From: Bdellovibrionales bacterium RBG_16_40_8
Lineage (GTDB): Bacteria; Bdellovibrionota; Bdellovibrionia; Bdellovibrionales; UBA1609
Reading direction: 5' to 3'
Assembly (NCBI GenBank): GCA_001769925.1
Contig: MEPT01000020.1
Span: forward strand, 56,894-72,686
Length of the DNA: 15,793 nt
The translations under genes and the position numbers were made by a program. How positions within the stretch are numbered: the first letter of the stretch is position 1; each line of letters begins with the position of its first letter. Shown here piece by piece: positions 7,842-15,245 of the stretch. The notes below the pieces were generated by a model. That model searched no databases and had not been told where the DNA came from. It saw nothing but the letters and a program-made list of their open reading frames with translations.

Positions 7842-8831
7842 TTACCAAGACGAAATAAGATGTGTGATATCATTAAATAGGGCAAATAACATTAAACTAA
7901 GAAGTAGTACAAGGCCGACTTGCTGAGCAATTTCAAGTTTCTTAAAGCTGAGAGGCGTCCCCTTTAAAGCTTCAATAGAAAAAAACACGAGATGCCCGCC
8001 GTCGAGAACCGGTACTGGCAATAGATTTAGTAAAAATAAATTTATAGAAATTATTGCCATCATTTTCAAAAAAGCAACAAGCCCGACTTCAAACGATTTG
8101 CTAGCGACTCGCCCAATAGTGATAATACCGCCTATATTGCGTGCAGATACTTCGTTTTGCACAAGACGAACAAGGCTGATTGAAATTAGTTTAGTCCAAA
8201 CCCATGACTGCTCGACTCCGCCAGCGAGCGCTACTAGCGGGTTTAATGTGCGTTGAAAATATGGTGAGTTTTGCGCAGAAAGTATCGCTGGCACTACACC
8301 AATGGCGTAGCGTGTTTCGGTCGCGCCAGACTCGTTGGGTAGATCAATTTGCTCAGGCTTAACTGAAAACGTTTTTTCAGACCCATCACGAAGTATGACC
8401 ATCTGCAAATGTTCTTGCTCAGGAGAAAAAGATTTTACTTCATCAAGAACTGTTTGCCAGGTTTGAACATTATGTCCATTTAATTTGACAACAAGATCCC
8501 CTTTTTTAAGGCCAACCAAATCCGCCGGAGATTTTGATCGAATCTCAAGTAAAAATAAATCTGAGCGAACGATGCCCAATTGCTGCAATAAAGAAGTACT
8601 ATCATTCAAAGATAATAGAGAAATTGATATATCGCGCTTTACTTGTTTTTTTGTATCGATATCAAAACTACGAATTGAAAGTTTTAGCGGGCTTATATTT
8701 TTAAATTTATTTAATAAAGGTTCTATTTGTCGCCAGTAAGTGACTTCAACACCATTAATAGAGTCGACGACATCGAAAGTCAGTAAGCCGGCTTTAGCGG
8801 CTAGACTTTCTTTGTTAGGCACGCCAATCAT
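7842..8831 (-). CDS. rseP: RseP C-terminal part (two PDZ domains plus LDG membrane half) downstream of the amber codon
   Basis: The 329-aa product possible if translation restarts after the TAG. Two PDZ-like domains (about residues 1-75 and 92-160) precede a transmembrane segment (about 250-271), the NLLPVPVLDGG motif (269-279, zinc ligand D277) and a last TM (about 303-320). The first ATG after the stop (8831) cuts into the second PDZ domain and has no SD within the usual distance. Independent initiation therefore looks poor, and readthrough or an uninterrupted gene in the true genome is more natural. Confidence 0.6.
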   Translation of the reverse strand: MIGVPNKESLAAKAGLLTFDVVDSINGVEVTYWRQIEPLLNKFKNISPLKLSIRSFDIDTKKQVKRDISISLLSLNDSTSLLQQLGIVRSDLFLLEIRSKSPADLVGLKKGDLVVKLNGHNVQTWQTVLDEVKSFSPEQEHLQMVILRDGSEKTFSVKPEQIDLPNESGATETRYAIGVVPAILSAQNSPYFQRTLNPLVALAGGVEQSWVWTKLISISLVRLVQNEVSARNIGGIITIGRVASKSFEVGLVAFLKMMAIISINLFLLNLLPVPVLDGGHLVFFSIEALKGTPLSFKKLEIAQQVGLVLLLSLMLFALFNDITHLISSW

Positions 8832-8924
8832 CGCCGCTACAGATTCTGAAGATAGACCTTTAATTTGCCCAACTTTGCGCTTAGTTGTAAAAATAAATGA
8901 ATTTTTGCCAAGTTCAGGCGTTGC

Positions 8925-9524
8925 CTAAATATTTTCTACCGTACCAGTGTTTTCTCGTAACACCTCAAATTTAAGTGAATTGCCAGAATTGTCTTCAACT
9001 TTTAATTTAACATCTTGCCAAAGATGTACAGGTGCTTCATTAATTTTTAAAATTTTATCGCCAGAGCGAAACCCAGATGCATAGGCTGCCGAAGAAATTT
9101 CAACATCGCCAAGTTGTGAGCTAGACATATCTTCGCCGATCATATTGATAGCGGCAAAAATAAAAATCGCAAAAAACAGATTCATCAGTGGCCCGGCAAG
9201 TACTATAGCAATGCGTGGCCAAACAGGTTTATGTAAAAACGAATATTTTTTTTGCGCCTCAGGTATATCTGCAGACGGATCATCTCCATACATTTTTACA
9301 TATCCGCCGAGCGGTATTAGTGAAATGCAATAGGTAGTGTCACCGAGCTTGCGAGAGAAAATTTTTTTTCCAAAACCAAGACTGAAAGTTTCAACACGAA
9401 CGCCGAAATAAATAGCAACAAGAAAATGACCGAGCTCGTGTATAAAAATAAGCAGTCCTAAAAGCAGAAAAAATGGACCGACATTCGAGAATAATTTTGT
9501 AAAGGCAACGCCAATAACTTCCAT
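8925..9524 (-). CDS. rseP: RseP N-terminal part (HExxH membrane half plus first PDZ) ending at the amber codon
   Basis: The 199-aa product expected if the TAG at 8925-8927 terminates translation. It holds TM1 with HELGH (29-33), the PLGGYVKMYGD beta segment (71-81), TM2 with the GPLMN motif (111-115) and almost all of the first PDZ domain. It lacks the LDG half of the active site, so alone it should be inactive. The ATG at 9524 has only a weak SD and lies 18 bases after the cdsA stop. dxr, often found between cdsA and rseP, is absent here. Confidence 0.7.
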   Translation of the reverse strand: MEVIGVAFTKLFSNVGPFFLLLGLLIFIHELGHFLVAIYFGVRVETFSLGFGKKIFSRKLGDTTYCISLIPLGGYVKMYGDDPSADIPEAQKKYSFLHKPVWPRIAIVLAGPLMNLFFAIFIFAAINMIGEDMSSSQLGDVEISSAAYASGFRSGDKILKINEAPVHLWQDVKLKVEDNSGNSLKFEVLRENTGTVENI

Positions 9525-9542
9525 AACTACAGTCTAAAGATG

Positions 9543-10373
9543 TTAGTGACCAAGCGCAACAGCGGCCCAATAAACAAATGGCGCTGCGAAGTAAATGCCA
9601 TCTAGGCGATCTAAAATGCCGCCGTGCCCCGGCATTATTACTCCAGAATCTTTTCTGTCAGCTACACGTTTCAAGAGAGATTTAAATAAATCACCGCTTT
9701 GGGCTAGTAGTGCCCCGCCTAAAGAAAGCAAAATCAAACCGGCTGAAGAGACAGTAGTAAGCCAAAAATGTCCAATTATATAGCCGATGATAGAAGAGCC
9801 AATTGCGCCAGAGATAGCACCAACAATAGTTTTATTTGGTGAAATATTAGGCATTAATTTACTATCGCCGAGTAGTTTGCCACCAAAGTATGCGGCAATA
9901 TCACCGCCAAAGACTACTCCACATAAAAATGTAAACCAAATGCCGCCGTTATTAAGTCTCAACAGTAAAAGCGAAAAAATTGGTAAAGTAGAACAATATA
10001 TTAACCCAAGAGATGAAATTCCCAAAAAGGCCAGTAGCTTTGGGTTTTCAATACTATTGCGGGTAAACCAGATGGCTCCTGCTAAATAAATAGTTACGCT
10101 AACAAACCAATAAGTGTGCGCTATGCCGCTAGAGTAAAGAGTTAAGCCCATTAATAGTATACACACTAACAAAAACCAGTGCCGAAGATATGGTGATACA
10201 GATAATGGAGAAAAAGCAATTTGACTGAATTCTACAGCGCCGCCTATGCACCATAAAAGCCCAAAAGCAATAACGCCGTCTGCTTGAAAAAAATAGTTAA
10301 CCAAAAAAAGCACTAGCAATGCAATAGCAGCTGATATTATTCGTAGAGACAGTGAGCTTGCTTGTAAATTCAT
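9543..10373 (-). CDS. cdsA: CdsA phosphatidate cytidylyltransferase
   Basis: A 276-aa integral inner-membrane enzyme that makes CDP-diacylglycerol from CTP and phosphatidic acid, the entry point to phosphatidylethanolamine, phosphatidylglycerol and cardiolipin. About eight hydrophobic segments are visible. Diagnostic parts are FGGDIAAYFGGKLLG (155-169), ISPNKT (177-182) and the CDS signature from S226 to D259, with S-G-D, KR..DRKDSG, PGHGG and DRLD. The ATG overlaps the uppS stop by 4 bp (ATGA), so the two are probably translationally coupled. It has the usual family length and no missing residues. Confidence 0.93.
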   Translation of the reverse strand: MNLQASSLSLRIISAAIALLVLFLVNYFFQADGVIAFGLLWCIGGAVEFSQIAFSPLSVSPYLRHWFLLVCILLMGLTLYSSGIAHTYWFVSVTIYLAGAIWFTRNSIENPKLLAFLGISSLGLIYCSTLPIFSLLLLRLNNGGIWFTFLCGVVFGGDIAAYFGGKLLGDSKLMPNISPNKTIVGAISGAIGSSIIGYIIGHFWLTTVSSAGLILLSLGGALLAQSGDLFKSLLKRVADRKDSGVIMPGHGGILDRLDGIYFAAPFVYWAAVALGH

Positions 10374-11110
10374 CTGTAGGTCGACCCCTCAACCGAGCTT
10401 GAGGCGTGACTAGTAACTCGCCCGAATCTGCGCTCGCGTTTTGTGTATGATGAGAGCGCTGCGTAAAGATCATCTTTGGTAAAGTCTGGCCACATCTTAT
10501 CGAGAAAATAAATTTCAGAATATGCAGCTTGCCACAGAAAAAAATTTGAAAGGCGTTTCTCGCCGCTAGTGCGTATAATAAGATCTGGCTCGGGCAGAAA
10601 ATTTGACTCTATGTTTTGTACAATAACGGATTCAGTTATTTCTTCAGGCGATAACTGACCAGAGCGAACTTTTTCTGCTATAGTGCGAACGCATTGGGTA
10701 ATTTCTTGTCTGCCGCCGTAGCTTAGTGCGAACACTAAATTCATGCCCGTATTGCCACTGGTGAGATCAATTGTTGCGTTTATTACTTTGCGTGTACTCT
10801 CTGGTAGTTTTTGCATGCTACCTACAACCTGAAAGCGCATATTATTCTTCATTAAAGTAGATTGTTCTCGTAGAATTTGGCGCTCTAATAATTTCATTAA
10901 AAAACTTACTTCTAATTCAGGACGAGACCAGTTTTCAGTGCTAAAAGTGAAAAGGGTCAAATTAGGTAGGCCGAGCTCAGCAGCAGCAGTAATTATTTTT
11001 TTTGCTGCCCTGGCACCGCGAACGTGCCCGTATAGGCGAGAATGCTTTCTAGCGGTTGCCCAGCGCCCATTGCCATCCATTATAATTGCGAGATGCTTTG
11101 GCAGATTCAT
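10370..11110 (-). CDS. uppS: UppS undecaprenyl diphosphate synthase
   Basis: A 246-aa cis-prenyltransferase that adds eight isopentenyl units to farnesyl-PP to give the C55 carrier lipid for peptidoglycan and other cell-surface polymers. The catalytic Asp is D12 in IIMDGNGRWA. HVRGA, FTFSTENW and the C-terminal DLIIRTSGEKRLSNFFLWQ and AYSEIYF blocks are all conserved and bind the pyrophosphates. The ATG lies six bases after the frr stop and the TGA overlaps cdsA. There is no strong SD, consistent with coupling to frr. Confidence 0.95.
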   Translation of the reverse strand: MNLPKHLAIIMDGNGRWATARKHSRLYGHVRGARAAKKIITAAAELGLPNLTLFTFSTENWSRPELEVSFLMKLLERQILREQSTLMKNNMRFQVVGSMQKLPESTRKVINATIDLTSGNTGMNLVFALSYGGRQEITQCVRTIAEKVRSGQLSPEEITESVIVQNIESNFLPEPDLIIRTSGEKRLSNFFLWQAAYSEIYFLDKMWPDFTKDDLYAALSSYTKRERRFGRVTSHASSSVEGSTYR

Positions 11111-11116
11111 ATATCA

Positions 11117-11674
11117 TCAGATTTTCATTAAATCGGTTTCTTTATCAACGCCCATCTGATCAACTTTTTTTATGAAATCATCAGTAATTTTCTGAATAGA
11201 TTCCATGGCGTTTTTATTTTCATCTTCGCTAATAGTTTTTTCTTTGAGTGCAGATTTTAACAACTCATTAGCATCACGGCGCGCCATGCGCACAGATACC
11301 CTGGCATCTTCAACTATTTTTTTTATACTTTTAACAAGATCTTTGCGGCGCTCTTCAGTTAACTCTGGTAGGCGAAGACGAACGACTTTACCATCGCTTT
11401 GTGGTGTCATACCGAGATCACTTTTAATAATGGCTTGCTCAATCTCTTTAAGAATACTTATCTCCCATGGAGAAATAAGAAAAGATCTGGCGTCTGGGCA
11501 TGAAATAGCCGAAACCTGATTAAGCGGTGAGAGTTGCCCGTAATAATTAACTTTAATAGCGTCAAGCATACTAACTTGAGCGCGTCCGGTGCGAACCTTT
11601 TTTAGTTCGCTTGAAAGTGAGACTAGTGCGTCTTGCATAGCGGATTCAGTTTTTTTCTTAAGTTGATCAATCAT
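11117..11674 (-). CDS. frr: Ribosome recycling factor
   Basis: RRF, 185 aa, the standard family length. With EF-G it splits the post-termination ribosome. The KVRTGRA segment (26-32), the central RRKDLVKSIKK..EDARVSVR..RRDA region and the C-terminal QKITDDFIKKVDQM helix are typical, and the protein is expected to form the three-helix bundle plus beta domain. The start ATG at 11674 has a strong SD (GAGGAG), 15 bases after the pyrH stop. The pyrH-frr-uppS-cdsA order is widely conserved in bacteria. Confidence 0.97.
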   Translation of the reverse strand: MIDQLKKKTESAMQDALVSLSSELKKVRTGRAQVSMLDAIKVNYYGQLSPLNQVSAISCPDARSFLISPWEISILKEIEQAIIKSDLGMTPQSDGKVVRLRLPELTEERRKDLVKSIKKIVEDARVSVRMARRDANELLKSALKEKTISEDENKNAMESIQKITDDFIKKVDQMGVDKETDLMKI

Positions 11675-11689
11675 AATGGGCTCCTCAAG

Positions 11690-13056
<1,367 letters not shown>

Positions 13057-13071
13057 GAAACTCGACCTTTC

Positions 13072-13101
13072 AAAAAATAACTATTCGTTATGTAACTATT
13101 C
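13072..13101 (-). repeat. Direct repeat GAATAGTTA and weak hairpin plus T-run between rpsB and tsf
   Basis: On the minus strand, GAATAGTTA occurs twice (13101-13093 and 13086-13078) separated by six bases. The first copy contains the rpsB TAG stop. ATAAC-GAATA-GTTAT (13091-13077) could form a 5-bp AT-rich hairpin followed by five Ts. This is a weak terminator-like or attenuator-like shape in the 39-bp spacer and may be chance in AT-rich DNA. Confidence 0.25.
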
Positions 13102-14028
13102 TTTTGATTCTGTTGCAGATTCAGTTTGTTCAGCATCAGCCGGTTGCTCCCCAGATTCTAGCTCCATTTCTATTTCGACCTCGTCGGCAGTACCTGCAGC
13201 TACAAGCTTACGACCCTTAGAAAATTTAAACACGGTAGGTCCACTTTCAACTGGCTGCGCTTTAGAGCGTGATGAACTTTTTTCTTCACGTTTTCCTTCA
13301 GCGGGCTCTTGAGCTTGCTTATCTGCCTGCTTCTTTAATTCTTCTTGCCATAATTTTGTGCCTTCATTGTAAGCATCTGCAACCATATCGGCAAAAAGCT
13401 TAATTGAGCGGATGGCATCGTCATTGCCAGGTATTGGAAAATCAATTAGCTCAGGATCAGTATTTGTGTCAGCAATCCCAATAACAGCAATACCGAGTCT
13501 TTTAGCTTCGGCGACAGCTATATGCTCTTTATTGAGATCAATAACAAACATAGCTACGGGCATATCTTTCATTTCTCGAATTCCGCTCAAATATTCACTT
13601 AAGCGTTGGTATTCTTTTTCAATACCCGCACGCTCTTTTTTTGAAAAATAATCTAGCTCATTTTTTTCGCGCATTTGATCAATTTTGCGAAGTCGCAATA
13701 TACTAGCCTGAATGGTTTGAAAATTTGTAAGCATTCCGCCAAGCCAACGTTTGGTGACATGAAATTGGCCGCATTTTTTCGCAGCTTCGACAATAGGCTC
13801 TACTGCTTGTTTTTTTGTTCCAACAAAAATTAAGCGACCGCCTTTGGCGGCTGCTGAGCGAACATAGTCGGCTGCATGTTTTGCGTGTACGATTGTTTTT
13901 TGCAGATCGATGATATGAATGCCACCTCGTGAAGTATATACGTAGGGCTTCATCTTAGGATTCCATCGCTGCGTTTGGTGACCGAAATGCACACCGGCGT
14001 CGAGCATTTCCTTCATAGTAACTGACAT
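13096..14028 (-). CDS. rpsB: 30S ribosomal protein S2 with acidic C-terminal extension
   Basis: S2 core at residues 1 to about 228 with all family blocks: [58 protein letters not shown] and [21 protein letters not shown]. It then runs on for about 80 residues (230-310) beyond the usual ~240, as a Lys/Glu/Gln-rich, increasingly acidic and probably disordered tail. The ATG at 14028 has an SD GAGAGG with 7-base spacing. The gene ends in TAG, so amber is a working stop even in a highly expressed gene here. rpsB-tsf is a near-universal pair. The leader upstream looks structured and may mediate S2 autoregulation. Confidence 0.96.
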   Translation of the reverse strand: MSVTMKEMLDAGVHFGHQTQRWNPKMKPYVYTSRGGIHIIDLQKTIVHAKHAADYVRSAAAKGGRLIFVGTKKQAVEPIVEAAKKCGQFHVTKRWLGGMLTNFQTIQASILRLRKIDQMREKNELDYFSKKERAGIEKEYQRLSEYLSGIREMKDMPVAMFVIDLNKEHIAVAEAKRLGIAVIGIADTNTDPELIDFPIPGNDDAIRSIKLFADMVADAYNEGTKLWQEELKKQADKQAQEPAEGKREEKSSSRSKAQPVESGPTVFKFSKGRKLVAAGTADEVEIEMELESGEQPADAEQTESATESKE

Positions 14029-14035
14029 ATATTTA

Positions 14036-14088
14036 CCTCTCTGGTTATACCACCTTCCCGCAGGAACCTCGCTTATCGAGACACCAGA
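14036..14088 (-). ncRNA. Candidate structured rpsB leader (possible S2 autoregulatory element)
   Basis: Read on the minus strand, TCTGGT (14088-14083) can pair with ACCAGA (14045-14040), enclosing hairpins CTCG-ATAAG-CGAG (14080-14068) and TTCC-TGCG-GGAA (14066-14055), which makes a three-way junction. The closing helix shares two bases with the SD GAGAGG (14041-14036). A competing local hairpin TGGT-ATA-ACCA (14052-14042) uses the same ACCA, so two exclusive folds are possible. S2-responsive leaders upstream of rpsB are known in other bacteria (the t44 RNA region in enterobacteria). Homology to any known leader is not claimed. Confidence 0.4.
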
Positions 14089-14107
14089 AAGTTACGGAAA
14101 GTGCGTA

Positions 14108-15202
14108 TTAAATTAGTGTGTTAGATCTAACACGAGGCAGCGCCTCTCGCAACTCATATGCACGAAACTGATCAAGAGCAGACTGAGCCGCAAGAATGCT
14201 CTGCAGCATCCCAGAGTACGGCGCGGCAAGGGCAGGTGAAATAATAATATTATCAGCTGGTTGGAGTGCGGTTCGCTGTTCATAAATCCAGCTATAATCT
14301 GCCACAGAATATGGAGTAACGGCGATCACCTCTGGAAGTTTTTCATCAATACCAATAAAGGCACGGTTAATAAGTTTGCGCATATTACGCAAAATTGCAG
14401 AAATATACTCAGGATCTTCGCTTTGATCACTATTAATATAGGTCTCCCAAATAGAGCTATAACATGTAGTTGAAGCGCCCGCAGATTGAATGAATTGGCC
14501 AACACATGGGTTTTGTTCTGCTTGATTAGGAGTTAAGAAAAATAAATTTTGACCGTCAAAAAATGGTGTGGGGTGTTTAAGCTCAAAAGCTACTTTTGCC
14601 CAACAGGGGCTTTTTGCAATCCGACTACGTGCTCGAGCACCGAGGGCGCTTTCAGGTAAAAGACGTAACAACTCTTTGGGAGAATTCAAAAAAATAAAAT
14701 CATCGGCATGAACAGCGTTATCGCCGTCAATAATTATTTTTTCAACGCGCTCGCAAGATAATTCAATTTTTTTTAATTCAGCATAATTATGAATTTTTAT
14801 ATTTAGGCTGCCAGCAAGCGTTGAAATTTTTTGCTGCACATCGGCTGATACTTCGAAGCGACTAGTCATATTGTATTTTGATAAAATAGGTATAGCGACA
14901 GACTTAGAATCGCCAAATCCGACAAAGGGTTTTACTTTTCCGTTCTCCACAGTAAGGGGCGAAAGTTCGCGCTCAGTCAAAGTGATTGTTTCGGCCAATA
15001 ATTCATTAATGCCATCAAACGCAGTGCGAACCAGAGTCTCTGCGGGTAAAAATGGTAGCTCAATATTTTTATGCGAGAGCTGTTCTTTACGACAGTCGCC
15101 GGTATCAACTAGAACAACATTTTTCCCAGATCGCTCTAGGTGTGCGGCTAAAATGTAGCCAGCTACAGAATTGCTGATTATTGCGATAGATTTCTTGTGC
15201 AT
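14108..15202 (-). CDS. FAD/NAD(P)-binding-fold protein with degenerate glycine motif, function unknown
   Basis: 364 aa. Residues 5-33 form a beta-alpha-beta unit (IAII..., helix, NVVLVD) ending in acidic D33, as in flavin-dependent oxidoreductases. The GxGxxG signature is reduced to S10-x-S12-x-x-G15. The C-terminal segment at 315-346 (PADNIIISPALAAPYSGMLQ and following) resembles the closing FAD-contact region of amine-oxidase/GMC-like enzymes, where the chain returns to the flavin. The middle (about 110-300) is not recognised. It may be a divergent flavoprotein or one that has lost flavin binding. It sits upstream of rpsB on the same strand; its last codons hold two inverted repeats. The ATG at 15202 has only a weak SD. 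Confidence 0.65.
   Translation of the reverse strand: MHKKSIAIISNSVAGYILAAHLERSGKNVVLVDTGDCRKEQLSHKNIELPFLPAETLVRTAFDGINELLAETITLTERELSPLTVENGKVKPFVGFGDSKSVAIPILSKYNMTSRFEVSADVQQKISTLAGSLNIKIHNYAELKKIELSCERVEKIIIDGDNAVHADDFIFLNSPKELLRLLPESALGARARSRIAKSPCWAKVAFELKHPTPFFDGQNLFFLTPNQAEQNPCVGQFIQSAGASTTCYSSIWETYINSDQSEDPEYISAILRNMRKLINRAFIGIDEKLPEVIAVTPYSVADYSWIYEQRTALQPADNIIISPALAAPYSGMLQSILAAQSALDQFRAYELREALPRVRSNTLI
14118..14133. repeat. 16-bp perfect palindrome GTGTTAGATCTAACAC
   Basis: Perfect dyad at the 3' end of the flavoprotein-like gene, about 90 bases upstream of the rpsB ATG. It could form a hairpin with a 6-bp stem and GATC loop, or act as a dimeric-protein operator. No T-run follows on either strand, so it is not a standard terminator. 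Confidence 0.5.
14134..14146. repeat. Inverted repeat GAGGC-AGC-GCCTC abutting the palindrome
   Basis: A 5-bp GC-rich stem with a 3-base loop, directly contiguous with the 16-bp palindrome, giving two tandem hairpins in the terminal codons of the upstream gene. They could together slow or end transcription before rpsB, or mark a binding site. Confidence 0.35.
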
Positions 15203-15245
15203 AACTCAAGAATCTGAGGTGGATAGTAAAGTGTCAAGAAATAAG

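Larger units (their letters stand above)
7842..9524 (-). pseudogene. rseP: rseP site-2 intramembrane protease, interrupted by one in-frame TAG
   Basis: A single frame runs from ATG 9524 to TAA 7842 (560 codons), with one TAG at 8927-8925 (codon 200). Read through, it is a full RseP: zinc-binding HELGH (H29, E30, H33) in TM1, TM2 at about 104-128, three PDZ-like domains (about 138-205, 222-305, 325-395), and the C-terminal membrane motif NLLPVPVLDGG with zinc ligand D508. RseP cuts anti-sigma factors and signal-peptide remnants in the inner membrane. All catalytic residues are present, but the stop puts HExxH and LDGG on different products. No frameshift is needed, and flanking codons continue as a typical PDZ end (ATPEL). 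It may be a sequencing error, a recent nonsense mutation, a split protein, or readthrough. At 560 codons it is longer than E. coli RseP (450), owing to the extra PDZ. Confidence 0.85.

Noticed and set aside
8925..8927. Genome-wide reassignment of TAG to an amino acid
   Set aside because: TAG ends astD, mltG, rpsB and the CFI-box gene at the expected protein ends, so it works as a stop here.
9787..10089. 100-codon + strand frame opposite cdsA
   Set aside because: Antisense shadow of a conserved membrane protein; proline/isoleucine-rich with no recognisable domain.
11205..11519. 104-codon + strand frame opposite frr
   Set aside because: Composition mirrors the frr antisense strand, with no family resemblance and no start signal.
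15209..15237. TTGACA at 15237-15232 (minus) as a promoter for the flavoprotein-like gene
   Set aside because: The -35 is perfect but the hexamer 17 bases downstream is GATTCT, a poor -10, and transcription would start almost at the ATG. Not strong enough to call.
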